Position numbers and translations under genes: made by a program. Below, piece after piece: positions 16,010-24,623 of a stretch of DNA of 51,048 bases. The stretch is from contig NZ_BDJE01000012.1 of NCBI RefSeq assembly GCF_002117935.1, positions 1 to 51,048 on the forward strand. The letters run 5' to 3'. The notes under the pieces are model-generated. The model was not told the DNA's origin. It worked only from the letters and a program-made list of their open reading frames with translations, and searched no databases. The first letter of the stretch is position 1, and every line of letters starts with the position of its first letter. The stretch is from Nocardioides sp. PD653-B2 (GTDB lineage: Bacteria > Actinomycetota > Actinomycetes > Propionibacteriales > Nocardioidaceae).

Positions 16010-16066
16010 GTGAGGACGCTGAGGACGGCTCACAGCGGCTCTCAGCGTCGTCACAGCGCCTCTCAC
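16010..16066. promoter_or_regulatory. Tandem direct-repeat boxes, proposed response-regulator-1 binding region
   Basis: In the divergent gap, four 7-mers follow one another on the plus strand: CTCACAG (16029), CTCTCAG (16039), GTCACAG (16050), CTCTCAC (16060), at steps of 10, 11 and 10 bases. On the opposite strand a shorter pair CTCAG/CTCAC lies at 16010-16023 pointing toward the regulator gene. The spacing of about one helical turn is typical of OmpR/PhoB-type sites. Binding is inferred. Confidence 0.6.
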
Positions 16067-16126
16067 GCACTCTGGATTCATCGAGGTCGCCACCAAGGCG
16101 GCCCGAACACCCAGGAGGCAACCATC

Positions 16127-16531
16127 ATGAAGACCACCAACCCGTTCCGGCGCAACGCCGCTGTCATCGCGGCCGCCGCGGTCGTCGGTGGCCTTGGCAT
16201 CGGGGGTCTGGCCACGGCGAACGCCGACTCCGGCAATACCGGCCCGGGACCCAGCCAGGTGCAGCCGGCCGACCAGTCCGACGGCGACGGCGAGGCCAAT
16301 GACGCCACCGAGGTCGAAGGCATTGAGGGCGCTGAGGAGGCCAACGACGGACCCGACCAGGGCCCCGACGCCAACCCCAACGAGCCCGGCCACCAGGACG
16401 CCGACGAGTCCGGCGAGGCCGAGGGCACCGAGGGCGCCGCGGAGGCCAACGACGGCGCCGACCAGGGCCCCGACGCCAACCCCAACGAGCCCGGCCACCA
16501 GGACGCCGACGAGTCCGGCGAGACCAACTGA
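16127..16531 (+). CDS. Small secreted acidic repeat protein
   Basis: 134 residues with a signal peptide (NPFRRNAAVIAAAAVVGGLG then IGGLATANA, likely cut after ANA) and a mature part almost devoid of hydrophobic residues. The mature part contains a 35-residue unit repeated nearly twice (EANDGPDQGPDANPNEPGHQ then DADESGEAEGTEGA). ATG at 16127 is preceded by a strong AGGAGG. It is divergent from the two-component operon and has four response-regulator-like boxes about 60-100 bases upstream, so it is a likely target of system 1. A strong hairpin follows. It may bind cations or proteins outside the membrane, possibly as a partner of the sensor kinase, but no known domain supports a specific role. 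Confidence 0.75.
   Translation: MKTTNPFRRNAAVIAAAAVVGGLGIGGLATANADSGNTGPGPSQVQPADQSDGDGEANDATEVEGIEGAEEANDGPDQGPDANPNEPGHQDADESGEAEGTEGAAEANDGADQGPDANPNEPGHQDADESGETN
16337..16530 (+). repeat. 105-bp in-frame tandem repeat within the acidic protein gene
   Basis: Unit 1 spans 16337-16441 and unit 2 begins at 16442 and is cut short by the end of the gene. The two units are nearly identical at DNA level (for instance the block encoding DQGPDANPNEPGHQDADESG), so the duplication looks recent or is kept homogeneous by recombination. Confidence 0.85.
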
Positions 16532-16589
16532 GCGATCACACCCCCGAGATCGACGGTAGGTCGACATGGCTGAGTCACGTCGCAGCACG

Positions 16590-16622
16590 AGGGGCCCCAC
16601 CGCATGAGGCGGTGGGGCCCCT
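16590..16622 (+). terminator. Strong hairpin after the acidic-protein gene, enclosing the next ATG
   Basis: AGGGGCCCCACCGC pairs perfectly with GCGGTGGGGCCCCT (14 bp) around a loop ATGAG. It would stop transcription from 16127. The loop contains the first ATG (16604) of the metallophosphoesterase frame. Confidence 0.7.
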
Positions 16623-17515
16623 CCCCGGTGTGCAGTCGGCGCCGTCAATCGCTGGTCCTCGTGCTGACGCTCATGCTGTTCGGCGCGGTGGGCGCCTGTA
16701 CGCCTTCGGGTGAACCCACCACAGATCACGCATCGGGACCAGCCCTGAGTCTGGAGCAGGAGCCGACGACGCGGCTGGCCGTTGCCAGAGACACCGGAAC
16801 GGGCACCGGAAGCGCCATCGAGGCAACGGTCGAGGAGATGGTCGCTCAAAACGCGATCTACAGCTATGACGCGCTCGTCCTCCTGGGCGACCTGATCTAC
16901 CCGGAAGGCGATGCCGAGCAGGTGCCGACGCGGATCAGCGGCGTCTTCGACGCCCTGACGCAGCGGGGTGCCCGCCTGCTGCCCGTGCTGGGCAACCACG
17001 ACTACATGAGTGACGAACAGGCGCAGATCATGCATCGGCTCGGGCGCTCCACGTCCTGGTACACCGAGACAGTCGGGATCGTGCGGGTGGTCGTGCTCGA
17101 CACCGAGCAGGTCGACGACCCCGACCAACTCGCCTGGCTGGACGAGACCCTGGCCACCCCCACAGACGCCCCGTGGACGATCGTTGCGATGCACAAGCCC
17201 GCCTACTCGGCTGGCTACCACGGCTCTGACGAGTCGATCCAGGAGGAGTGGGTGCCGCTCTTCGAGCGGTACGCCGTGCCGTTGGTGCTCGCCGGCCACG
17301 ACCACGACTATCAGCGCTCCAAGAAGATCAACGGGGTCACCTACGTCGTCTCTGGTGGCGCCGCTACTCTCCGACCCACCGGGAGGCGGGACTTCACGGC
17401 CGTCAGCGCCTCGATCCGTCACTTCCTCGACCTAGTCGTATCCCCCACCCGACTGACTGGGCGCGCCATCGACCAGAACGGGAACCTGATCGACTCGTTC
17501 GACCTCCGGCGGTGA
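16604..17515 (+). CDS. Secreted lipoprotein metallophosphoesterase (calcineurin-like)
   Basis: Up to 303 residues. The N-terminus RRRQSLVLVLTLMLFGAVGA ends in a lipobox (GAVGAC), so the mature protein should be a lipid-anchored exoprotein. Metallophosphoesterase motifs follow in order: DTGTGTG (metal I), LVLLGDLIYP (GD), VLGNHDYMS (GNHD), IVAMHKPAYS (His) and LAGHDHDYQ (GHxH), close to the purple-acid-phosphatase-like branch. All metal ligands are present. The start is unsure: ATG 16604 lies in the loop of a perfect hairpin, while GTG at 16628 leaves a tidy signal peptide. Either the gene depends on read-through or starts at 16628. Likely a phosphate-ester hydrolase at the cell surface; substrate unknown. 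Confidence 0.82.
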   Translation: MRRWGPSPVCSRRRQSLVLVLTLMLFGAVGACTPSGEPTTDHASGPALSLEQEPTTRLAVARDTGTGTGSAIEATVEEMVAQNAIYSYDALVLLGDLIYPEGDAEQVPTRISGVFDALTQRGARLLPVLGNHDYMSDEQAQIMHRLGRSTSWYTETVGIVRVVVLDTEQVDDPDQLAWLDETLATPTDAPWTIVAMHKPAYSAGYHGSDESIQEEWVPLFERYAVPLVLAGHDHDYQRSKKINGVTYVVSGGAATLRPTGRRDFTAVSASIRHFLDLVVSPTRLTGRAIDQNGNLIDSFDLRR

Positions 17516-17682
17516 CCGTCAACGAACGGCGAGCCAAGGTCACCGCGTCGCGCGCCCGGTAGGTACGAGCCCAACGGAAAGTGGTGGGCGACGCGGCAGC
17601 TGCCGCGGCCGCCGGCTGGTCCGGGACCGTGGATCCACCGGCGCGAGCACGCCGTTGTGCCGAGGGATCTGAGGACGGGCGG

Positions 17683-18255
17683 TCATCGCTGGTCCGAGTT
17701 CCGAGGTCGCCTCGCCATCCATTGCTGGACCAGCAGCAAGGCGCCCAATGCTGCGGGAACGCCCAGGGCAACGCCGAGTATCCCGTGGGGGTTGAGCGTC
17801 TGTTGGTGCTCGACGCGGATGGTCGCTGCGTTGGACGCGGCGATCGTACGGCTCCGAGGTGTTAGAGCTACGGCGTAGGCCACGAAGTCGCCGCTGGAGA
17901 TCGGTTGGACGATCCACTCGACCACTCTGGTGTCGCCGGGAGGTATCGCGCCCACCTGCTTCGTCAGGGTCGAGGTCCAGTCCTCCGGGTCCACCGAGGT
18001 GGACTTCGTCGGGTCGGTGACGTCGAGATGGAGGACCAGTTCCGGAGTCGCTTCGGCACCGTTGTTGGTGAGGGTGACATGGAGCGGGAGAGTCTCTCCC
18101 AGCTTCACGGACGCGTCTCGAGGGTCGACGCGCACGTCGATGGACCGCGTCCCTGGTGACCGAGTCGCCCCGGCCGCGTGGGCGGAGGCGGATCCGGAGA
18201 TGGCGAGTAGCGCTGCTGTGAGCAGCGCGATCAGGAGAGCGGCCAGCCGGCTCAT
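17683..18255 (-). CDS. Exported membrane-anchored protein with Ig-like (NEW3-type) domain
   Basis: 190 residues: signal peptide MSRLAALLIALLTAALLAIS then GSASAHA, a beta-rich middle of about 110 residues (VKLGETLPLHVTLTNNGAEA then TPELVLHLDVTDP; VVEWIVQPISSGDFVAYAVA) resembling NEW3/DUF11-like Ig folds, and a C-terminal helix near 160-180 (GVALGVPAALGALLLVQQW) with basic residues after it. Its ATG overlaps the permease stop by four bases (ATGA), so it is the last gene of an exporter operon. A role as an extracytoplasmic accessory of the ABC-2 exporter is suggested by order only. The region 17516-17682 after it holds no recognised gene. Confidence 0.75.
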   Translation of the reverse strand: MSRLAALLIALLTAALLAISGSASAHAAGATRSPGTRSIDVRVDPRDASVKLGETLPLHVTLTNNGAEATPELVLHLDVTDPTKSTSVDPEDWTSTLTKQVGAIPPGDTRVVEWIVQPISSGDFVAYAVALTPRSRTIAASNAATIRVEHQQTLNPHGILGVALGVPAALGALLLVQQWMARRPRNSDQR

Positions 18256-19061
18256 CGCGCATCCCCTAGCTGTAGCCGGCGCGCCAGCAGGATCGCAGCG
18301 GCGGTGAGGGCAATCGTTGCGAGGATCGGCGAGAGCAGGTAGATCCACTGCTCGGTCCATTCCTGTTGCTTGACGAGCACGTTGTCCGCGAGCGTCAGGC
18401 CGGCGCTCACCGGATTCGCCTTGATCAGGACGGGACCGAGTGTCGCGGACTTGGTAATCGCCGGGAGCTGGCTGGGGGCGGCCAGCATCAGCAGGATCGA
18501 GATCGAGGCAGCCAGGCTGGCCCGGTTGGACATCACGAAGGAGCTGATCGCAAGACCCAGTGCTGTCAGGGCGGCGGCGACGAGTCCGCCGGAGATGACC
18601 AACACGAGGACGGCGTCGAGGCCCACACGGGGGCCGTCGGCCATCACGACCACGAACGGAAGCGCCACGACCAACGCCGCCAACCACATGGTGCTGGCGG
18701 CAAGCAACTTGCCGGTCACGATGTCGCGGCGTGCAACGGGGGTCACCAGGAGCGCCTCGAGGGTGCCGCGCTCGCGCTCGCCGGAGATCGCATCGGCGCT
18801 GACCACTACGGCCGTGAGCGTGCCGAGCCCGATCGCGGTCTTTACGACCACGCCGACCGACTCGCGCGCATCCAGCAGGTTGATCGCCGCGTCGCCCGAG
18901 GCGAGGTAGGCCAGCACAGACAGTGCGATGGAGAAGGCGAGGAGGACGGAGAGACCCTTGGCGCTGAGCCACAGGTCCGCCGTCTCCTTGCGGAGCACCA
19001 CCCGCCAGCCGGACCGCGCTCGCTCTTGGTGCTGTCGCGCCGCCCGCTCGGTCGTGGTCAT
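18252..19061 (-). CDS. ABC-2-type exporter permease
   Basis: 269 residues with about six membrane helices (KGLSVLLAFSIALSVLAYLA, VVVKTAIGLGTLTAVVVSAD, LAALVVALPFVVVMADG, AVLVLVISGGLVAAALTALG, ISILLMLAAPSQLP, LLSPILATIALTAAAILLA). The amphipathic SGERERGTLEALLVTPVARR between helices 2 and 3 is a hallmark of ABC-2 permeases of the NosY/CcmB-like and drug-exporter type. Start ATG at 19061 overlaps the stop of the ATPase gene, so ATPase, permease and the Ig-like protein form one operon. Substrate unknown; in the context it is probably an envelope stress or peptide/lipid export system. Confidence 0.88.
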   Translation of the reverse strand: MTTTERAARQHQERARSGWRVVLRKETADLWLSAKGLSVLLAFSIALSVLAYLASGDAAINLLDARESVGVVVKTAIGLGTLTAVVVSADAISGERERGTLEALLVTPVARRDIVTGKLLAASTMWLAALVVALPFVVVMADGPRVGLDAVLVLVISGGLVAAALTALGLAISSFVMSNRASLAASISILLMLAAPSQLPAITKSATLGPVLIKANPVSAGLTLADNVLVKQQEWTEQWIYLLSPILATIALTAAAILLARRLQLGDAR

Positions 19062-20026
19062 TCGGTTTCACGTCCTCGTGAGGTGAGAGCGAGGAAGGCG
19101 TCGCTGAGCGCGGCCCGTTGGAAGTCGAAGGCTCGGGGCTCGATCCTTGCGTCGAGGAGGACCTTGAGGAGCTGGCTGCGTGCTCCGTCGACGGGGGCGA
19201 GTTCGACGTCGATGTCACCTGGTCGCGCGTTGTCGTACTCCACGGCACTCACGGCTGGCAAGGCGCGGAGCACCTCGTCGGCGGCGAGTACGTCGCCGAG
19301 GGCGACGCGGATCCTGGCTCGCTGGGTGACGCCGGAGCCGGCGACGACGTGGTCAACCGTGCCGTCAGCCACGATGCGTCCGTGGTCCATGACCGCGACC
19401 CGGTCGCAGACGCGTTCCACCTCGTCGAGCTGGTGGCTGCACAGGATCACGCAGGTGCCCTCCTCGACCGCACTGCTGGCCAGTTGACGCAGCAGGTCTT
19501 CCCGACCGGCCGGGTCGAGCCCGAGCGTGGGCTCATCGAGCAACAGCACGGCGGGCCGATTGATCAAGGCTCGTGCCAGGCCGAGGCGTTGCCGCATCCC
19601 ACGTGAGAAGGTGCCGATGGGTTGGGACTTGTCGTCCAGCCCCAGTTGGCGAAGTCGATGCTCGGCCTGGCGCCGGGCCTCGCGGGGGTCCAGGCCGAAC
19701 AGTTCTGCGTAGAAGGTCAGATGGGCCTTCGCGGTCTGGATGCCGGGATAGCCGTTGGACTCCGGCAGTACTCCGATGCTGGTCCTGATCGCGACCGGGT
19801 CGGTCAGGTCGTGACCATTGACCAGGATCGTTCCACTCGTGACGGGAACGATGGTGGTGATGGCGCGCACGACCGAGGTCTTGCCGGCACCGTTGGGGCC
19901 CAGGAGTCCGAGGATCTCGCCCGGACGCGCGACGAGGGAGACTCCGTCCACGGCCATGAACGTGCCATAGCGGACGTGCAGATCGACGCACTCCAAGGCG
20001 AGGGCCGGTGTGGGTTCATCTGTCAT
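19058..20026 (-). CDS. ABC transporter ATP-binding protein (ABC-2 exporter)
   Basis: 322 residues. The nucleotide-binding domain has Walker A GLLGPNGAGKTS, signature FSRGMRQRLGLARAL, Walker B VLLLDEPTLGLDP and the switch His in CSHQLDEVERVCDRV. The C-terminal 90 residues (RIRVALGDVLAADEVLRALP) form the extra domain seen in many CcmA/DrrA-like subunits. All catalytic motifs are intact. It is the first gene of the three-gene exporter operon; 50 bases upstream of the start lies a CTGAAG-N5-CTGAAC repeat that matches the proposed response-regulator-2 boxes. Confidence 0.92.
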   Translation of the reverse strand: MTDEPTPALALECVDLHVRYGTFMAVDGVSLVARPGEILGLLGPNGAGKTSVVRAITTIVPVTSGTILVNGHDLTDPVAIRTSIGVLPESNGYPGIQTAKAHLTFYAELFGLDPREARRQAEHRLRQLGLDDKSQPIGTFSRGMRQRLGLARALINRPAVLLLDEPTLGLDPAGREDLLRQLASSAVEEGTCVILCSHQLDEVERVCDRVAVMDHGRIVADGTVDHVVAGSGVTQRARIRVALGDVLAADEVLRALPAVSAVEYDNARPGDIDVELAPVDGARSQLLKVLLDARIEPRAFDFQRAALSDAFLALTSRGRETE

Positions 20027-20075
20027 GGACGACTCCCTTCACGACCGTCGTCGTTGGAATTCTGGGAGGGTGCTC

Positions 20076-20092
20076 CTGAAGCCAGCCTGAAC
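20076..20092 (-). promoter_or_regulatory. Proposed response-regulator-2 box before the ABC-2 exporter operon
   Basis: Plus strand CTGAAGCCAGCCTGAAC, i.e. GTTCAG-N5-CTTCAG read in the direction of transcription. Period 11, one mismatch to the box found three more times. It lies about 50-66 bases before the start of the ATPase gene. Confidence 0.55.
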
Positions 20093-20140
20093 GTGGGGCC
20101 GATGGATGCGGAACCAACCCATCGCGTGGCAGCCGAGGAA

Positions 20141-23100
20141 TCATCCATCGCGGAGCAGTTCTGCTGGATCCAGTCGTTGCACCAGCCAGTGTCCGAGCAT
20201 GGCGGCCGCGCCGCCGGCGACGATAACCACACCGGCTGGGATGAGCGCCGCGGAGAACGGCACGACGAGAGGTGGCGACAAGACGAACAGCGGCTGCAGC
20301 ACGTGCACGAAGTAGGTTCCCATGACGATGCCGACCGGGATGCCGGCGAGGGCGCCACCGATGCTGACAGCACCTGTCTCGGCCAGGATCCACCACAGGA
20401 TGGAGCGGGCTTCGCATCCCTGCGCCCGCAGTGTTGCGTACTCCCGGCGCCGGTGCAGCAATAGTCCAAACACAAACAGTCCGCTGGCGATGGATGCCAT
20501 GCCCAGCGCGAACCCGGAGTCGAGCGCGACCAGTCCCTTGATGTTGAGGGCGGCCAGGCTCGACTGGTCACTGCTGAGGTTGGTCCGCCGGGTGTCGATA
20601 TGGAGGTCGTACCTGGCCGCAGGCGGACCCTCCAGGGCGTGCACTGCCGCATCCAGGGCGCCGTCAGTGTTGGTCGCAGCATTGGCCAGGAAGAAGTCCG
20701 GCGTCTGGGAGGGGACCGCGCGGGCGAAGGTGTGGAGGTCGATCACAGCGTCTGCGCCCTCGGGGAATCCTGGAAGGCGGGTGAAGAGTCCGACGACGTG
20801 GAGGTGGACGGTGCGCTGGTGCTGGGTGCTGCGGGCGAGGAGGACGTCGAGGTCGTCTCCGGTCCGCACCTTCAAGAAGGTGGCCATCTCTTCGCTGAGG
20901 AGGACCGCGTGGGGGTCGGACGCGATCTTGGAGAGTGCCCGGCTGCTAGTGGAGTCGACGAAGTGCTCGTCGTGCAGGGGGGCGATGGCTTGGTAACCGT
21001 GAGGGTCGACCGCGGCAAGGTTGGCCGGGTCGGAGGTGCGCGCGCTGGTGAGGATCACGTTGCTGGTGGCGAAGATGACGGGCGTCGCCTGCGGGACCGC
21101 CTTGCTGGTGAGTCGGGTGCTGTCGGAGATGTCGAGTTGGGGCTGGGCCCCGGCGGCTTGGGTGACCCGTAGGTCGGCGCCGGTGGCGAACCGGGCGTCC
21201 TCGCTCTTGGCCTGGTCGTAGGAGGCGGTGAAGGTGGCCAACGTCGTGAGGAGAGCCACGATCAACGTGACGAGGGCAGCAGCGTTCGCGATCGGCCACG
21301 GCCGTCGTCCGATGTTGAGCTGGGCCAGCCGCCACCTCAGTGGTTGGAGGTCAGCCCGCGAGCCGGGGTCCAGCCGGCCCAGGGCGGTCGAGATGAAGCG
21401 GGCCGCGACAAGGGAGCCGCCGACCCAGGCGGCAAGGGGTAGCAATAGGAGCTTGAGGTTGAGGTCGACGCCCCGTCCGAAGTACACAGACCCGGGCGCG
21501 CCGGCGAAGGCCCCGAGAGTGAGGGCCACCGTGGTGCCGATGACAACCACCGTGACGATCAGTAGGTCGACATGGAGGCGTCGCCACAGCGGTGCGCGTC
21601 GGAGGTATGCCGCGCGGTCCTCGTTGATCTCCCGGTCGACCGAGCGGCGCGCGGTCAGGTAGAGCGCCAGTCCGGTGGCGACGAAACCGGCGAGCGTCCC
21701 CAACGCCGCAGAGGTCAGGAGGTCGGTGGTGCGGGCCCGAGCGAGCGACTGAGCTCCCAACAATTGTCTGGTGGCGAGGTAGCCGACGGCGAGGCCGACG
21801 ACCGAGCCGGCAGCCGTGATGAGCGTGGTGTGCAGCGCGAGCATCCGGAGCAGCTGGCGTCGGCTGGCGCCCCGGATGCGCAGGACGGCGTGCTCGCGTC
21901 GTTGGGTCTCTGCGAGGACGTTGCCAGCGTAGGCGGACAGCATCGCGGCCAGCAGGGCCCCGGGCACGCCGAGGAAGACGAACAGTCGTTTGGCCGCGGC
22001 GGAGTCGGCCACGGCGACCGAGAGGGTGTTGGAGATGTTGTCGAGAAGGTAGTCGTCCTGGTAGGGAGCCACCTGCATCACCGCGTCGGCCACGGCCTGG
22101 GTCTGCGTCAGTGCCGTCTGCGGATCGGCATCGAGGGCTTCACGGTCGAGGGTGAGGTCGACCTCGCGGATAGGTGGGGTCTTGAAGTCGTTGCGAATGC
22201 GGAGGGCCCGCTCGTAGGCCGGCTGGATGCGGTCGGCGAAGAGTCCTGAGCTGACCGCGACGGACAGCGGGGTGTACTGGAAGGTCTCCAGGTCTCCGCC
22301 GCGCCGGGAGGTGAAGAGCGTTCGTGCCCGGCTGAAGTCGGCGGTGCCGGAGACGGGCAGATGGATTCGGCGACCGTCAGGCAGGTCGAGGGTCACGGTG
22401 TCCCCGACGGCGATCGCGAGCTCGTCGGCCACCTCGGCCGAGACCACGGCCGCGTCGGGTCGCCAGCTGCCTGTGCGGAGGCGGATGTCCTGGTGACGCC
22501 TGGCGAAGCCCGGTTCGAAACCGAAGACTCTCCCCGGGCCGGGAGCCAGGTGTCCGGACGCGCCGATCGAGGAGTCCGGTAGTGCACCGATCGAGAGTGG
22601 CTCGGCCGCAGCGACCCCGCGGACGCCGGCGAGCTTGGCGGCGAGTTCGGCCAGTGGGGTCTCGGCGGGTCGGTTGGCCGGCACGGGGCTGACGGTCTCG
22701 CTGGTGGAGACGCTGGAGCGAACCGATTGCGGCTGGGCCGTGGTGTCGATCGCGATCTGGTAGGTGATCCGGTGGTGGCCTCCCGAGGCCAGGGTGCCGA
22801 GGTTCAGCCCGGCGCCCGTGGATCCCGCGGCGAGCGGGTTCGCGCCTCCCGATGCAGGGAGCGGTCGGCCGTCGAGGAAGGCGCTGCCCTTCTTGAAGGT
22901 CACGCCGGGCTGGGGTTGGGAGCGGACGGTGACCTCGTGGGCGGGGAATCGGCCGCGGTTGGAGACCGTGAGGACAACCTGGCCGACCCCGGGCTCCCCA
23001 GTCTGTTCAACCGTCTGGTGGAGTCGCACGCCATTGCCTGCGGTGCCTTGCACGATGCGTTGCATGTCGATGGTCAGTGCCGAGACCGATCGCTGGGTCA

Positions 23101-23233
23101 TCGAGGCCGTGAGCCCGTCGATGAAGAAGAGCACGCCGCAGAACAGGCCGACCCCGACGGTGATCCCGACAACCGTGGTCAAGGTGCGACGGAGGTTGCG
23201 GCGCAGGTCCGCCAGGATGTAGCTGAGCGTCAT
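20141..23233 (-). CDS. Large FtsX/MacB-like ABC permease (exporter B)
   Basis: 1030 residues with duplicated FtsX-type architecture: N-terminal helix near 18-40 (TLTTVVGITVGVGLFCGVLF), a long extracytoplasmic domain to about residue 390, a block of three or four helices (GVPGALLAAMLSAYAGNVLA, HTTLITAAGSVVGLAVGYLA, LGTLAGFVATGLALYLTA), a second extracytoplasmic domain, and final helices (GFALGMASIASGLFVFGLLL, GAVSIGGALAGIPVGIVMGT, VPFSAALIPAGVVIVAGGAA). Family members act as mechanotransmitters or extrude peptides, lipids or lipoproteins. It is the last gene of the operon lipoprotein - ATPase - ATPase - permease (25516 to 20141), each pair overlapping by four bases. The extra extracytoplasmic domain with Ig-like character (VVLTVSNRGRFPAHEVTVRS) is unusual. 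Confidence 0.88.
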   Translation of the reverse strand: MTLSYILADLRRNLRRTLTTVVGITVGVGLFCGVLFFIDGLTASMTQRSVSALTIDMQRIVQGTAGNGVRLHQTVEQTGEPGVGQVVLTVSNRGRFPAHEVTVRSQPQPGVTFKKGSAFLDGRPLPASGGANPLAAGSTGAGLNLGTLASGGHHRITYQIAIDTTAQPQSVRSSVSTSETVSPVPANRPAETPLAELAAKLAGVRGVAAAEPLSIGALPDSSIGASGHLAPGPGRVFGFEPGFARRHQDIRLRTGSWRPDAAVVSAEVADELAIAVGDTVTLDLPDGRRIHLPVSGTADFSRARTLFTSRRGGDLETFQYTPLSVAVSSGLFADRIQPAYERALRIRNDFKTPPIREVDLTLDREALDADPQTALTQTQAVADAVMQVAPYQDDYLLDNISNTLSVAVADSAAAKRLFVFLGVPGALLAAMLSAYAGNVLAETQRREHAVLRIRGASRRQLLRMLALHTTLITAAGSVVGLAVGYLATRQLLGAQSLARARTTDLLTSAALGTLAGFVATGLALYLTARRSVDREINEDRAAYLRRAPLWRRLHVDLLIVTVVVIGTTVALTLGAFAGAPGSVYFGRGVDLNLKLLLLPLAAWVGGSLVAARFISTALGRLDPGSRADLQPLRWRLAQLNIGRRPWPIANAAALVTLIVALLTTLATFTASYDQAKSEDARFATGADLRVTQAAGAQPQLDISDSTRLTSKAVPQATPVIFATSNVILTSARTSDPANLAAVDPHGYQAIAPLHDEHFVDSTSSRALSKIASDPHAVLLSEEMATFLKVRTGDDLDVLLARSTQHQRTVHLHVVGLFTRLPGFPEGADAVIDLHTFARAVPSQTPDFFLANAATNTDGALDAAVHALEGPPAARYDLHIDTRRTNLSSDQSSLAALNIKGLVALDSGFALGMASIASGLFVFGLLLHRRREYATLRAQGCEARSILWWILAETGAVSIGGALAGIPVGIVMGTYFVHVLQPLFVLSPPLVVPFSAALIPAGVVIVAGGAAAMLGHWLVQRLDPAELLRDG

Positions 23234-23937
23234 CGGTCCTGCCTGTCGTGGCGTTGGGGGCGCAGGTGGAACGTCGTTCCGATTGACGTGGCCACGGCGG
23301 GGTCGTGGGTGACCAGCACCAGGGTCGCGCCTACGAAGCGCGTGGCCTCGAGCAGTGTGCGCACCACCGCCCGGGCCGCGACGTCGTCGAGGGAGCCGGT
23401 CGGCTCGTCCGCCAGCACGAGGGACGGTCGGGGTGCGACTGCGCGTGCAACTCCAACTCGCTGTCGCTGGCCGCCGGAGAGCTGGTCGGGATAGCGAGAG
23501 GCGAGCTCGTCCACTCCGAGCTCGGTCAGCACCTCCGTGCAGCGGGCCGTGGCGTTGGCGCCGGAATCGGCCACGGCCAGAGCCAGCGCGACGTTCTCTT
23601 CGACCGTCAGGTGGGGTAGCAGGTTGTCTGCCTGGTACACCATGCCCAGGTGGCGGCGTCGGAAGGCGGTGCGGGCAGAGCCGCTCAACGAGGACAGTTC
23701 TGTCGCGCCCACCTTGACGGTGCCGGCGGTGGGTGTGGTCAGCCCGGCGAGCAACGACAGGAGCGTTGACTTGCCGCTACCGCTCGGGCCCATGACGGCG
23801 ACTGCGTCGCCGGCTTTCACGTCGAACGAGGCGAGGTCGAGGGCCCGAACGGCTCCTTCAGGGGCTGGGTGGTCGACGAGCACGTCGCGGACGGACACGC
23901 CGTCTCCGGAGTCGCCTGTCCGGTACTCCGTTGTCAT
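23230..23937 (-). CDS. ABC ATPase, LolD/MacB-type (exporter B, subunit 2)
   Basis: 235 residues with Walker A GPSGSGKST, Q-loop MVYQADNLLPHLTVEENVAL, signature LSGGQRQRVGVARAV, Walker B LVLADEPTGSLD and switch His in LVTHDPAVA. This is the LolD/MacB-like class that pairs with FtsX-type permeases. It lies between a second ATPase and the permease and overlaps both neighbours by four bases. One permease with two non-identical ATPases suggests a heterodimeric motor. Confidence 0.92.
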   Translation of the reverse strand: MTTEYRTGDSGDGVSVRDVLVDHPAPEGAVRALDLASFDVKAGDAVAVMGPSGSGKSTLLSLLAGLTTPTAGTVKVGATELSSLSGSARTAFRRRHLGMVYQADNLLPHLTVEENVALALAVADSGANATARCTEVLTELGVDELASRYPDQLSGGQRQRVGVARAVAPRPSLVLADEPTGSLDDVAARAVVRTLLEATRFVGATLVLVTHDPAVATSIGTTFHLRPQRHDRQDR

Positions 23938-24623
23938 TGCCTCACCGCCGCCGAGGCGAGGGCAAGCCTGTGATCGTGGATGGAGTACCTGATGGGCATC
24001 GCCTCGGCGAGCTCCCGGTCGTGGGTGACCAGCACCAGGGCCCAGGGTCCGTCGAGGATCTCGGCCATGACCTGGGCGGCGTTGGATTGGTCGAGCTGGG
24101 CGACGGCCTCGTCGGCAAGGATCAGGTCGGGCCCTTTGGCGATGGCCACCGCGACGGCCACGCGTTGGGCTTCGCCGCCGGACAGGGTCCGCGGCAGGTT
24201 GTGGGAGCGGTGGGCGACCCCGAGCGCGGCTAAGGTGTCGCGGGCGCGTCGGCGGCAGTCTCGTCGGGACCCGAAGTGTCCCAGTCGCAGGGCGAGCTCG
24301 ACGTTCTCCTGCGCGGAGAGGAACGGGATCAGGTTCTCTGACTGCAGTGCGATCCCGATGTGTCGGGCTCGCAGTCGGGCGCGGTCGCGGTCTGGCAGCG
24401 ATTCCAGGTCGTGTCCCAGGACGTGGACGCGACCGTGGGTGGGTCGAAGGAGTCCGGCAATCAGCGACAAGAGCGTCGACTTGCCAGACCCGGAGGGGCC
24501 GACGAGGCTGATCCGTTCTCCCCGATGAATGGTCAGGTCGATCTTCTCCAGGACCGGCGGCGTGTCCGGACGGCCGTAGGTCTTGGAAACTTCATGGAGC
24601 TCGACCAGGTTCTCGGTGCTCAC
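23934..24623 (-). CDS. ABC ATPase, LolD/MacB-type (exporter B, subunit 1)
   Basis: 229 residues with Walker A VGPSGSGKST, Q-loop ALQSENLIPFLSAQENVELA, signature LSGGEAQRVAVAVAI, Walker B LILADEAVAQLD and switch LVTHDRELA. The D-loop region (ADEAVAQLD) departs from the common ADEPTGxLD, and it differs clearly from its partner ATPase, but the catalytic Glu is kept. It starts with GTG at 24623, overlapping the lipoprotein stop (GTGA). Confidence 0.9.
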   Translation of the reverse strand: MSTENLVELHEVSKTYGRPDTPPVLEKIDLTIHRGERISLVGPSGSGKSTLLSLIAGLLRPTHGRVHVLGHDLESLPDRDRARLRARHIGIALQSENLIPFLSAQENVELALRLGHFGSRRDCRRRARDTLAALGVAHRSHNLPRTLSGGEAQRVAVAVAIAKGPDLILADEAVAQLDQSNAAQVMAEILDGPWALVLVTHDRELAEAMPIRYSIHDHRLALASAAVRQ

